Source: Novosphingobium terrae (GTDB lineage Bacteria > Pseudomonadota > Alphaproteobacteria > Sphingomonadales > Sphingomonadaceae). From it: a stretch of DNA of 64,000 nucleotides. Positions 34,996-43,501 of this stretch are shown here, piece by piece; position 1 is the first letter of the stretch, and every line of letters starts with the position of its first letter. The DNA lies in assembly GCF_017163935.1 (NCBI RefSeq), contig NZ_JABVZR010000001.1, positions 2,666,001 through 2,730,000 on the forward strand. Direction: 5' to 3'. Below the pieces are notes generated by a model, which did not search any database, was not told where the DNA came from, and worked only from the letters and a program-made list of their open reading frames with translations. The translations under genes and the position numbers were made by a program.

Positions 34996-36183
34996 TTAAC
35001 GAGCGTAGGGGCGATGAAGCGGAATGTCGCGGTTCAGCTCGACACCGAAACCGGGCTTGTCGAGCGCGCTGGCCTTGATGCGGCCATTGACGGGCACCGG
35101 CTCGCCCAGCAGCTGCGGGGCGAACATGGGCACGATCTCGGTCGGCCCGGGGTGCATCATCAGGAACTCGGCGAAGGGCGAGTTATGGCGCGTGATGACG
35201 AAGTGGTAGGAATAGACCGACGAACCATGCGGCACCATCATCACGCCCTTGCTGTCGGCGTAATTGGCGATCTTGATCAGCTCGGTCACGCCGCCGCACC
35301 AGCCCACGTCTGGCTGGATGATGTCGCAGCATTCCATGTCCATCAGCATGCGGAAGCCCCAGCGGGTCGACTCATGCTCGCCGGTGGTGACCAGCAGGCC
35401 CTTGGGGGCGTTGGCCTTCAGCTTCTGATAGGCCCAGTAATCGTCGGGGCTCAGCGCCTCCTCGATCCACTTGAGGCCGCATTCGTCCCAGGCGCGATGG
35501 GCAAGGCGCGTTGCGTATTCGACATCCAGCGACATCCAGCAATCGAACATCAGCCAGAAATCGTCGCCGACACGGCTGCGCATCTCGGCCAGTTCGGCGA
35601 TGTTCTTGTGCAGGCCTTCCTCGCCCTCGGCGGGGCCGTGGTGCAGCGCCATCTTGCCGCCGATGAAGCCCAGTTCCTTGGCGATATCGGGACGGGCGCC
35701 GGTGGCATAGAACTGCAGCTCGTCACGCACCGCGCCGCCCAGCATGTGGTAGACCGGCTCGTCGCGCAGCTTGCCCAGCAGATCCCACAGGGCCAGATCG
35801 ACGCCGGAAATGGCGTTCACCACCAGACCCTTGCGCCCGTAATACTGGGTCGAGAAATACATCTGGTCCCAGATCTTCTCGACCTCGCGCGGGTCGCGCC
35901 CTTCCAGAAAGCGCGAGAGGTGCTTTTCCACGATGCAGCAGGCCGGTTCGCCGCCCGTCGTCACCGCGAAACCGACGGTGCCGTCCTCGGCCTCGATCTC
36001 CACCACCAGCGTGCCCAGCACATTGATGCCGAAGCTTTGGCGTGACTGGCGATACTCGGGGTACTTGGCCATCGGGGTGGAAATATGGTCGTCGATCCAG
36101 TGGCCCGCGCCCTGATCGTGATAGTCGGCCCCGCCGCCTTTTGCGGTAAAGGCGCGAACGTGCTTGATACGTGGAAAGGGCAT
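34996..36183 (-). CDS. rhmD: L-rhamnonate dehydratase
   Basis: Enolase-superfamily enzyme that dehydrates L-rhamnonate to 2-keto-3-deoxy-L-rhamnonate. Seen: 395 aa, typical RhmD length. An N-terminal capping domain comes first. The barrel has metal ligands in [19 protein letters not shown] and TTGEHE, and the catalytic His in VPHGSS. The [15 protein letters not shown] stretch near the N-terminus is characteristic of the rhamnonate group. It is the first gene of the minus-strand rhamnose operon, divergent from the IclR gene. Confidence 0.93.
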   Translation of the reverse strand: MPFPRIKHVRAFTAKGGGADYHDQGAGHWIDDHISTPMAKYPEYRQSRQSFGINVLGTLVVEIEAEDGTVGFAVTTGGEPACCIVEKHLSRFLEGRDPREVEKIWDQMYFSTQYYGRKGLVVNAISGVDLALWDLLGKLRDEPVYHMLGGAVRDELQFYATGARPDIAKELGFIGGKMALHHGPAEGEEGLHKNIAELAEMRSRVGDDFWLMFDCWMSLDVEYATRLAHRAWDECGLKWIEEALSPDDYWAYQKLKANAPKGLLVTTGEHESTRWGFRMLMDMECCDIIQPDVGWCGGVTELIKIANYADSKGVMMVPHGSSVYSYHFVITRHNSPFAEFLMMHPGPTEIVPMFAPQLLGEPVPVNGRIKASALDKPGFGVELNRDIPLHRPYAR

Positions 36184-36264
36184 AGAATGATCCTCGTCAC
36201 CGACGGCGGCTGCGTTCTTTTGCTACACAGCATCTTGCCACATCGTGGGAATGTGATTTAGGAT
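36184..36264. promoter_or_regulatory. Divergent control region of the rhamnose cluster
   Basis: 81 bp between rhmD (-) and the IclR gene (+). Seen: two imperfect direct repeats, TCTTTTGCTACACA (36216-36229) and TCTTGCCACA (36233-36242), and a -35-like TTGCCA (36235-36240). IclR proteins often bind such short divergent regions, so this is the likely operator. I could not set both promoters with confidence. Confidence 0.4.
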
Positions 36265-37086
36265 ATGGAAATCATGGCGTCAACCACCAACCCATCCTCC
36301 GGCGAAAATGCGCCCGAAACCGCTTCCAGCGCAGGGGGCGGCGCGCAGACGCTGCTGCGCGGCCTCGACGTGATCGAGGCGGTGGCCGATCAGACGCTGA
36401 CCGCCACCGAACTGGCTGAAAGACTGGGGCTGACGAAGAGCACCGCGCATCGTCTGGCCAGCGCGCTGGTGGATCGCGGCTTCCTCGCCAACACCCCGCG
36501 CAGCGGATATCGCTTGGGCCCGCGCATCCTTGCGCTCGGCCATCGCGCCAGCGAGCAGGCCGACATCATCCAGCTGGCCCGCCCGCATCTCGAGTCGCTG
36601 GGCACGCTGACCGAGGACACAGTTCATCTGGGCATCATGGACGCCGATCACACCGCCGCGCTCTATCTCGACAAGATCACCGGGCGGCGGCGCATCAACA
36701 TCTCCAGCCGCGTGGGCGAGCGCCATCCGCTGACCTGCACCGGGCTGGGCAAGGCGCTGATCCTCGATGAGAGCGAGGACTGGCTCGCGCAGCGTTTCGC
36801 GCTGGATCAGGCGGCGGGCGCCCCGCATGCCGATGCCGCGCTCTGGCAGGAGCGGATGCGCGGCTATGCGCAGGGCGGCTATGCCTTCGACCTTGAGGAA
36901 AACGAGGACCGTATCCGCTGCGTCTCGGCGCCGATCCGCAATGCCTCGGGCAAGATCGTCGCGGCGATCAGCGTGTCGAGCGCCGCGCAATATATGGATG
37001 ACGACCGGATGGCCGGGCTGAGGAGCGACGTGCGCGCCACAGCCCATGCCATCAGCCACGAACTGGGCTGGAGCGACCAGCCTTAA
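36265..37086 (+). CDS. IclR-family transcriptional regulator of the rhamnose cluster
   Basis: Seen: 273 aa. A low-complexity N-tail of about 25 residues precedes a winged-helix DNA-binding domain (about residues 28-85; LTATELAERLGLTKSTAHRLASAL). The IclR effector domain follows, with LTCTGLGKA and a final ISVSSAAQYM stretch. It is divergent from rhmD and only 27 bp upstream of the dehydrogenase gene, so it probably controls both arms. The likely effector is a pathway intermediate such as L-rhamnonate or 2-keto-3-deoxyrhamnonate (inference). There are two possible starts, ATG 36265 and ATG 36274. Confidence 0.88.
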   Translation: MEIMASTTNPSSGENAPETASSAGGGAQTLLRGLDVIEAVADQTLTATELAERLGLTKSTAHRLASALVDRGFLANTPRSGYRLGPRILALGHRASEQADIIQLARPHLESLGTLTEDTVHLGIMDADHTAALYLDKITGRRRINISSRVGERHPLTCTGLGKALILDESEDWLAQRFALDQAAGAPHADAALWQERMRGYAQGGYAFDLEENEDRIRCVSAPIRNASGKIVAAISVSSAAQYMDDDRMAGLRSDVRATAHAISHELGWSDQP

Positions 37087-37113
37087 GACTTTCAAGCATT
37101 TCGGGAGAGATTG

Positions 37114-37878
37114 ATGACTTTGCTGGCAGGTAAGCGCGTTCTGATCACAGGCGGATCGACCGGCATTGGCGCGGCCGCTGCGGTTGAGGCCGCGCGCCAA
37201 GGCGCGGATGTGGCGATCAACTATGCCAGCAGCGAGGCACGTGCCTTGCAGGTCATCGAACAGATCGAGGCGCTGGGCCGCAAGGGTCTGGCCGTGCAGG
37301 GCGATGTCGCCGATCCGGCCACAGCCACGGATTTCGTGAACAAGGCAGTTGAGGCTCTGGGCGGCGTGGACGTGTTTGTCACCAACGCCGGGATCTGCCC
37401 CTTCCACGCCTTCCTCGACATGCCGGTCGAGGTGGTGGACCGCACCTTTCAGGTCAATCTGCATGGCGCCTATTACATGGTGCAGGCCGCCGCCAATCAG
37501 ATGGTGAAGCAGGGCAAGGGCGGGTCCATCGTGGCCGTCTCGTCGATCTCGGCGCTGGTGGGCGGCGAGTTCCAGACCCATTACACCCCCACCAAGGCCG
37601 GTGTGCATTCTCTGATGCAGAGCGCCGCCATTGCGCTGGGTAAACACAACATTCGCTGCAACTCGGTGCTGCCCGGCACGATACTGACCGAGATCAACAA
37701 GGACGATCTGGCCGACACCGAAAAGCGCGACCGCATGGCCGCCCGCGTGCCGCTGGGCCGTCTGGGCGAGGCCGACGATCTGGCCGGGCCGATCGTGTTC
37801 CTCGCCTCGGACATGGCAAAGTATGTCACCGGTGCGGCGCTGCTGGTCGATGGCGGCGCTTTCGTGAACCTGCAGTAA
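37114..37878 (+). CDS. SDR: L-rhamnose 1-dehydrogenase (predicted)
   Basis: Predicted to oxidise L-rhamnose to L-rhamnono-lactone (LRA1 step). Seen: 254 aa from ATG 37114 with GGGAGAGA upstream. The cofactor motif is [12 protein letters not shown], with NYASSEARA where NADP-using SDRs often place a small or basic residue, then NAGICP, catalytic Ser in VSSISAL, and a Tyr/Lys pair in HYTPTKAG. The C-terminus is GGAFVNLQ. It belongs to the sugar-dehydrogenase branch of SDRs. It is in an operon with the IclR gene upstream and the FMN oxidase gene 11 bp downstream. Confidence 0.82.
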   Translation: MTLLAGKRVLITGGSTGIGAAAAVEAARQGADVAINYASSEARALQVIEQIEALGRKGLAVQGDVADPATATDFVNKAVEALGGVDVFVTNAGICPFHAFLDMPVEVVDRTFQVNLHGAYYMVQAAANQMVKQGKGGSIVAVSSISALVGGEFQTHYTPTKAGVHSLMQSAAIALGKHNIRCNSVLPGTILTEINKDDLADTEKRDRMAARVPLGRLGEADDLAGPIVFLASDMAKYVTGAALLVDGGAFVNLQ

Positions 37879-37889
37879 GGGCCGGGCCG

Positions 37890-39044
37890 ATGAAAGCCGC
37901 ATCCGCGCTCGATTACCGCGAGCTGGCGCGCCGTCGCCTGCCCCCCTTCCTGTTCGAATACATCGACGGGGGCAGCTATGCCGAGGTGACCTTGCGCCGC
38001 AATGTCGCCGATCTGGAGGATATCGCGCTGCGCCAGCGGGTGCTCAACGATGTCTCGGCGCTGAACCTCTCGACCACCCTTTTCGGCCACCAGCAGAGCC
38101 TGCCGGTGGCGCTGGCCCCCATCGGCCTTGCGGGTATGAATGCGCGGCGCGGGGAAACGCAGGCGGTGCGCGCGGCCAATGCGGCCAATGTGCCCTTCTG
38201 CCTCTCCACCGTCTCGGTCTGCCCGATTGCCGAGGTGGCGGCGGCCAGCAGCCAGCCCTTCTGGTTCCAGCTCTATATGATCCGCGACCGCGCCTTTATG
38301 CGCGATCTGCTGGCTCAGGCGAAGGCTGCAGGCTGCACCACGCTGGTCTTCACCGTGGACATGCCGGTGCCGGGCTCGCGTTATCGCGATTATCATTCGG
38401 GCCTTGCCGGGGCGCCCGGCCTGCTCGGCGATCTGCGGCGCTGGTTTCAGGGCGCGATGCATCCCGACTGGGCATGGGATGTGGGGATCAACGGCAAGCC
38501 GCATCAGCTGGGCAATGTCGCCCCCGTGCTGAAGGAGAACACCGGGCTGGAGGATTTCTTCGCCTGGATGCGCAACAATTTCGATCCCTCGGTCACATGG
38601 CGTGATCTCGATTTCATCCGCGAGACATGGGACGGCCCGCTCATCATCAAAGGCATCCTCGATGAGGCCGATGCCCGCAACGCCGCCGATCTGGGGGCCG
38701 ATGGCATTGTGGTCTCCAACCATGGCGGGCGCCAGCTGGACGGCGTGCCCTCCACCGCGCGCGCCCTGCCCGTGATTGCCGATGCCGTGGGTGACAGACT
38801 GACGGTGCTGGCCGATGGCGGCGTGCGTTCGGGTCTGGATGTGGTGCGGATGCTGGCGCTGGGCGCCAAGGGCGTGCTGCTGGGCCGGGCATGGGTCTAT
38901 GCGCTGGCGGGCGGCGGTCAGGAGGGCGTGGCCCATATGCTGCGCCTGATCGAGGCCGAAATGCGCGTCGCCATGGCGCTCACCGGCTGCACCCGCATCG
39001 AGGACATCACCCGCGAGGCGCTGGTGAATATCCCGCGCCTGTGA
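37890..39044 (+). CDS. lldD: FMN-dependent L-lactate dehydrogenase (LldD-like)
   Basis: Alpha-hydroxy-acid oxidase/dehydrogenase. Seen: 384 aa. [17 protein letters not shown] near the N-terminus, [19 protein letters not shown], the substrate and FMN residues in [29 protein letters not shown] with the FMN Lys, and [11 protein letters not shown] with the catalytic His and an Arg are present. Known: LldD oxidises L-lactate to pyruvate with electrons to quinone. Here it would consume the L-lactate made by the FAH-type hydrolase, completing rhamnose conversion to two pyruvate. Mandelate or glycolate activity cannot be excluded from sequence. Confidence 0.87.
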   Translation: MKAASALDYRELARRRLPPFLFEYIDGGSYAEVTLRRNVADLEDIALRQRVLNDVSALNLSTTLFGHQQSLPVALAPIGLAGMNARRGETQAVRAANAANVPFCLSTVSVCPIAEVAAASSQPFWFQLYMIRDRAFMRDLLAQAKAAGCTTLVFTVDMPVPGSRYRDYHSGLAGAPGLLGDLRRWFQGAMHPDWAWDVGINGKPHQLGNVAPVLKENTGLEDFFAWMRNNFDPSVTWRDLDFIRETWDGPLIIKGILDEADARNAADLGADGIVVSNHGGRQLDGVPSTARALPVIADAVGDRLTVLADGGVRSGLDVVRMLALGAKGVLLGRAWVYALAGGGQEGVAHMLRLIEAEMRVAMALTGCTRIEDITREALVNIPRL

Positions 39045-39052
39045 TGTTTATT

Positions 39053-39079
39053 ATGCCCCTTCCCGGCGGGAGGGGGCAT
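39053..39079. terminator. Hairpin between convergent lldD and YCII-like genes
   Basis: Seen: ATGCCCCTTCCC (39053-39064), GGC, GGGAGGGGGCAT (39068-39079), a 12-bp stem with one wobble pair. It lies 8 nt after the lldD stop. TTTATT precedes the stem and no strong T run follows, so termination efficiency is uncertain. Confidence 0.5.
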
Positions 39080-39090
39080 AGCGCTGGGCC

Positions 39091-39450
39091 TCAGAGAAAA
39101 TCGCTCAACTCATAGAGCGGGCGGATTTCGATCTCGCTGGGGCCGGGCATGGGGTTGGGGCAGCGCTTCACCCAGGCCACGGCCTCCTCCATATCCTTCA
39201 CCTCCCACAGCCAGAAACCGGCGACCAGCTCGCTGGTGTGCTGGAAAGGCCCGTCGATCAGCGTGCGACTGGCACCATCAAAAGCCACCCGTTTGCCATC
39301 GGAGGAAGGCCGCAAGCCATCGGCGGCACGCAGAATACCGGCCTCGCGCAGTTCATCGTTGAAACGGCCCATGGCGGCCAGCATCGCCGGGTCGGGCGGA
39401 GAACCGGCCTCGCTGTCTTGCGTGGCCTTGACCAGCACCATCACCCGCAT
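39091..39450 (-). CDS. YCII-related (DGPF-domain) protein
   Basis: Seen: 119 aa from ATG 39450. The order is MRVMVLVKATQDSEAG, then a helix, FDGASRTLIDGPFQHTSELVAGFWL with the DGPF motif, and KDMEEAVAWVKRCPNP. Known: the YCII/DGPF fold is a small ferredoxin-like domain with a His/Asp pocket, often found beside ECF sigma factors, but the biochemical role is mostly unknown. No sigma factor is nearby here. It probably shares a transcript with the dioxygenase gene 86 bp upstream on the same strand. Confidence 0.75.
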   Translation of the reverse strand: MRVMVLVKATQDSEAGSPPDPAMLAAMGRFNDELREAGILRAADGLRPSSDGKRVAFDGASRTLIDGPFQHTSELVAGFWLWEVKDMEEAVAWVKRCPNPMPGPSEIEIRPLYELSDFL

Positions 39451-39536
39451 CGTGTCTCTCCCACCCAAGCATCGTGCGAAAAAGTGAGAACCGGTTTTTC
39501 GCAAAAACGATGCGACAACAAAAAGCCGGAGAGAGG

Positions 39537-40307
39537 TTACACCGCATCCTCGGGCAAGACCATGGCTTCATCGCCCACGCGCCATGTGACGACCAAGGCA
39601 TCGCGATAGGCCGGATGATCCGCCACGATGGGCCGGATCGGCGTGACGCCATGCATGATCCTCCGGTCATCGAGCAGCACCGCCTCACCCGGCAGGCCCA
39701 GCGTAAAGCGCCCCAATGGAGCGCCGTGAAGATCGGCGATCTCGGTTTCGCCCTGCTCCACATTGCGGCGGTCGATCAACATCACCAACACCCATTCGAC
39801 ACCGTCGCGGTGAAAACCCTCAGGTGTGGGGCGACCGGTCTCGGTGGGCGAGGTTTCGATGCGGAACTGATGGACTTCGCTGTGCCAGCTGGTGGCGGGA
39901 TCGCGGCCATCCAGGGCGGTGAAGATCGGCGTGAACGTTTCAAAAATCGCGCGCAGCACGGGGCTCTCGGCAGCGGCATCCTTCATCGGCTCGAACCAGC
40001 GCTGCACCCCGCCGTTGAGCGGATTGTAGTCGCGCGACTGGAAATGCGGCTGATGCGGCCTGCGCTGCGCTTCCGCGCCTTGCACCGCAAAGGTGGCATG
40101 GCGGCGCAGGCGATAGCGCCCGCCATCAGCCATATAGCCATCGGGGCCGAGTTCATCCCAACTGGCGGCGAAAGCTGCCCATTCCATCTCGCTCCAGCCC
40201 AGTGCCTGCTGCACACCGGGAGCGGGCACATGGACGAAACCACCCTCACCCAGAGCATCGGCAATCTTGGCAGCAGCGGTGGTCGAACCGGAAAAGGTGG
40301 AAGTCAT
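39537..40307 (-). CDS. 2-oxoglutarate/Fe(II) dioxygenase-family protein
   Basis: Seen: 256 aa from ATG 40307. A cupin-like core has the iron motif HRDGVEW (His-x-Asp), a distal His in RRIMHGVTPI and an Arg shortly after (VVTWRVGDE) for 2-oxoglutarate. This is the pattern of the 2OG-Fe dioxygenase group that includes L-isoleucine 4-hydroxylase (PF10014-like). Known substrates in that group are free amino acids; which one applies here is not predictable. It is flanked by unrelated small genes. No signal peptide, so it is cytoplasmic. Confidence 0.72.
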   Translation of the reverse strand: MTSTFSGSTTAAAKIADALGEGGFVHVPAPGVQQALGWSEMEWAAFAASWDELGPDGYMADGGRYRLRRHATFAVQGAEAQRRPHQPHFQSRDYNPLNGGVQRWFEPMKDAAAESPVLRAIFETFTPIFTALDGRDPATSWHSEVHQFRIETSPTETGRPTPEGFHRDGVEWVLVMLIDRRNVEQGETEIADLHGAPLGRFTLGLPGEAVLLDDRRIMHGVTPIRPIVADHPAYRDALVVTWRVGDEAMVLPEDAV

Positions 40308-40360
40308 GCCGCGCAATGTGGACCTTTCCCCCGCCATGGCAAGGGGGGAAACGGCCCTTG

Positions 40361-40819
40361 TTACAGCTCCAGATGCAGGAACTGGTTGAAGGCGCTGGCC
40401 TCATAGCCACCAAAAGCCGGGCCATTGGCAAAGCCATGGCGCCGATACAGCGTCAGCGCGGCATCGAAGGACGGCCCGCTGCCGGTTTCCAGACTCAGCC
40501 GTTTGAGGGAGCGTTCCCGCGCGGTGGCGATGATGGTGGCCAGCACCGCCGCGCCTGCGCCCTGCCTCAGAAAATTAGGATGGGTGCGCATGGATTTGAT
40601 CTCGGCCTGCTCCGCGCTCAACATTTTCAAAGCGCCGATGCTGGCGATCCTGTCGCCCTGCCATGCGCTCCACACCGTCACCTCGGGCACCTGAAGGCCG
40701 GAAAGATCCAGCGCGAAAACCGCCTCGGGCGGAGAATTGGCATGCATGCCCGCAAGATGCAGCGCCAACAGAGCACGGGTCGGCTCGCTCGAAAGGTCGT
40801 CCTTGCGAATCTGATACAT
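40361..40819 (-). CDS. GNAT-family N-acetyltransferase
   Basis: Seen: 152 aa with a GNAT fold. Beta-strand VTVWSAWQGDRIASIGAL is followed by the acetyl-CoA pyrophosphate loop in RQGAGAAVLATIIATARER and the late LSLETGSGP strand. The sequence resembles small putative acetyltransferases near YedL/ElaA types. The substrate is unknown. It begins 24 bp after the hybrid kinase gene ends on the same strand, so it may be the last gene of that operon. Confidence 0.8.
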   Translation of the reverse strand: MYQIRKDDLSSEPTRALLALHLAGMHANSPPEAVFALDLSGLQVPEVTVWSAWQGDRIASIGALKMLSAEQAEIKSMRTHPNFLRQGAGAAVLATIIATARERSLKRLSLETGSGPSFDAALTLYRRHGFANGPAFGGYEASAFNQFLHLEL

Positions 40820-40843
40820 AGGGCCAGCCTATCAGACAGCGCT

Positions 40844-43501
40844 TTAATGCGCGATCATCTCGTGGATCTTGCCCGCCAGCGTGTCCAGCGCGAAAGGCTT
40901 GGTGATCATATCCATATTGGTGCCCAGAAAACCGGCGCGGATCGCGGCATTCTCGGCATAGCCCGTCACGAAAAGGATCGGCAGATCGGGGCGATGCTCC
41001 CGCGCCACCTCGGCCAGTTGGCGCCCGTTCATCCCCGGCAGGCCAACATCGGACACCATCAGATCGAGCGGCTGGCCCGATTTCAGAATGGGGATCGCCT
41101 GCGCCGCATCCCCGGCCTCCACCGCGACATAGTGCAGTTCCTCCAGCACCTCGCGCACCAGCAGGCGGACGGAGGGATCGTCCTCCACCACCAGCACGGT
41201 CTGCCCCTGCCCCTCGCGCACGATGGCGCCGGGGTCACCGATGATATCGGCATCCGAGTCACTGACCGGCAGATAGAGGCTGACCCTCGTGCCTTGCCCC
41301 AGCTCGCTGTGAACCCGCACCTGCCCGCCCGACTGCCTCACAAAACCATAGACCATCGACAGGCCCAGACCCGTGCCCTGCCCGATCGGCTTGGTGGTGA
41401 AGAAGGGCTCGAACACCTTGTCCATCACCTCGGGCGCCATGCCCACGCCGGTATCCGACACAGCGATCACCACATAGCGGCCTGCATCGATCTCCGGCCC
41501 GGCCCCGGCCTCCAGCTCGGCGGTGCTGACCGAGACCGTCAGCGTGCCGCCTTCGGGCATGGCGTCGCGCGCATTGATTGCCAGATTGAGGATGGCGTTT
41601 TCCAACTGGTTGGCGTCCACAATGGCATGGGGGCAGCCCTCGCCCGGCTCGATGCGCAGGGCGATGTTTTCGTTCACCGTGCGGGCCAGCAGGTCGGACA
41701 GCGCCTCGGTCAGCGCATTGATGTCCACCGAGCGCGCATCGAGCGACTGCCGCCGGGAAAAGGCCAGCAGCCGCGAGGTGAGCGAGGCCGCGCGATGCGC
41801 CGAGGTGGTCGCCGCTTCCATAAAGCGGTCGAGATCCTCCAGCCGCCCGGAGGCAATACGCCGCTTGATCAGGTTCAGCCCACCGATCACACCCGAAAGC
41901 ATATTATTGAAATCATGCGCGATGCCGCCGGTCAGCTGGCCGACGGCTTCCATCTTCTGCGCCTGACGCAGCGCCGCCTCGGTGCTGGCGCGCGCCGCCA
42001 TCTCGCTTTCCAGCGCCTGCGTGCGCTCGGTGACCTTCTGCTCCAAAGTCTGGTTGAGGCGCTGCTGGGCCTGCACCAGACGGGCATTGTCGATGGCCGT
42101 GGCGGCCTGCGCCGCCAGCCCCAGCGCCAGCCTTTCGGAGCGCTCATCGAAGCGATCGGGCTGCATATGGCCGAAGAACAGCCCGCCGATCACCTCGCCC
42201 GAGCGCGCCGTGACCGGCACCGCCAGATAGCTCACCAGCGGCAGATGGCCCTTGGGCATGCCCTGATGCGGGGCATTGCGGCCATAGCGCGGGTCCTTGG
42301 TGATATCGCCCGAGCGCAACACGCCCTCACCCGCGAAGGTGGGGCTGAAGACCTGCGTGTTGCGCGGCATGGGAAATTTCTCGAAATCGCTCATCTGCGC
42401 GCCCGACAGGCTGTAGAGCAGATAGCGTTCTCCATCGTCATCGACGCGGTTGTAGAAGAAGGCGGCGATTTCCGCTCCGGTCAGCTCGCGCCCGGCATCG
42501 ACCACCGCCTGCACCAGCGTATCGAGGTCAAGCTCAGCCGCCACCCGCTGCCCGGTGCGGTTGAGAATATCGAGCGCCAGACTTTCCTCGCGCAGCGCCG
42601 CCTCGGAGGCCGTCAAAGCCGCATCGGCCCGCTTGCGCTGCGAAATATCGATCACCGTGCCGATAAAGCGCACCGCCTGCCCGCTTTCAAAAACGGTGGC
42701 GCCGCGCGCCGCGATCCAGCGCTCCACCCCGTCCTCAAGGCCGATGGTGCGATATTCGATGTCGTACTGCCCATCGCCCGTCGGATCGAGCGCGGCCTGC
42801 ACGGCGGTGTCCGCAAAGGCGCGGTCATCGGGGTGAAGGCCGCGCAGGAAGGCGCTTTCATAGCTGACCTCAGCCTCGGCAGGCAGACCGAACATCGCCT
42901 TGCAGCGCTCATCCCAGCGCAGGCGGTTGGCGACAGGATCGTAATCCCATGTGCCGATGTTGGCCGCCGCCGTGGCCAGGCGCAACCGGCTCTCGCTGCT
43001 GGCCAGATCATGGATGCGGTCCCGCATTTCGAACTGCTTGCGCCGCGCCCGCATCGCCGAGGCGATCGCGCTAAGCAGCGAGGCGGCGCCCAGCGGCCGT
43101 TCCAGCACCACCGCGTTGGTGATAAAATCGACCAGCCGCATCGGGCTGGCCCCCTCATCCGCCATGCGCCCGGAACGTGGCGCCTTCAGCAGCACAAAGG
43201 GCACGTCAGACCATGGCGGCTGCGCCTCGAAAGCCCGGCGCAAGGGCGCAAGGCCGCCGCGCAGGGCTTCCTCGGTCAGCAGGATCGCGCCGATGTCCTC
43301 ATCGAAAGCGCGGCCCACCGCTTCGATATCGGCGCAAATGCCGACCGCATAGCCTTCGCTTTCCAGCAGCACCGTGACGCTGGCCGCATCGCGCCCGTAA
43401 GGCGCGCAGACCAGAATGCGGCGGCCTTCCTGTTGACGGGCCTGTTGCCCGGCGTCCTGTTGTCTGGCGCTCCGCCGTTCATCCGCCACGGGCGCGTTCA
43501 T
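40844..43501 (-). CDS. Hybrid sensor histidine kinase (pseudo-receiver, PAS, GAF, HisKA, HATPase, receiver)
   Basis: Seen: 885 aa, cytoplasmic. Residues about 20-140 form a receiver-like fold lacking the acidic pair and the phospho-Asp (ICAPYGRD-like strand and LLTEEAL where Asp is expected), so it is probably a pseudo-receiver. A PAS domain follows (NIGTWDYDPVANRLRW, about 165-285), then a GAF domain (about 310-470), a coiled coil, and HisKA with the H-box GGIAHDFNNMLSGV. The HATPase has the N-box NAILNLAINARDAM and G boxes DTGVGM, GTGLGLSMVYGF. A C-terminal receiver carries VVEDD and phospho-Asp in MVSDVGLPGMNG. The start overlaps the KaiC-like gene by 23 bp, implying coupled expression. 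There is no separate response regulator nearby. Confidence 0.9.
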   Translation of the reverse strand: MNAPVADERRSARQQDAGQQARQQEGRRILVCAPYGRDAASVTVLLESEGYAVGICADIEAVGRAFDEDIGAILLTEEALRGGLAPLRRAFEAQPPWSDVPFVLLKAPRSGRMADEGASPMRLVDFITNAVVLERPLGAASLLSAIASAMRARRKQFEMRDRIHDLASSESRLRLATAAANIGTWDYDPVANRLRWDERCKAMFGLPAEAEVSYESAFLRGLHPDDRAFADTAVQAALDPTGDGQYDIEYRTIGLEDGVERWIAARGATVFESGQAVRFIGTVIDISQRKRADAALTASEAALREESLALDILNRTGQRVAAELDLDTLVQAVVDAGRELTGAEIAAFFYNRVDDDGERYLLYSLSGAQMSDFEKFPMPRNTQVFSPTFAGEGVLRSGDITKDPRYGRNAPHQGMPKGHLPLVSYLAVPVTARSGEVIGGLFFGHMQPDRFDERSERLALGLAAQAATAIDNARLVQAQQRLNQTLEQKVTERTQALESEMAARASTEAALRQAQKMEAVGQLTGGIAHDFNNMLSGVIGGLNLIKRRIASGRLEDLDRFMEAATTSAHRAASLTSRLLAFSRRQSLDARSVDINALTEALSDLLARTVNENIALRIEPGEGCPHAIVDANQLENAILNLAINARDAMPEGGTLTVSVSTAELEAGAGPEIDAGRYVVIAVSDTGVGMAPEVMDKVFEPFFTTKPIGQGTGLGLSMVYGFVRQSGGQVRVHSELGQGTRVSLYLPVSDSDADIIGDPGAIVREGQGQTVLVVEDDPSVRLLVREVLEELHYVAVEAGDAAQAIPILKSGQPLDLMVSDVGLPGMNGRQLAEVAREHRPDLPILFVTGYAENAAIRAGFLGTNMDMITKPFALDTLAGKIHEMIAH

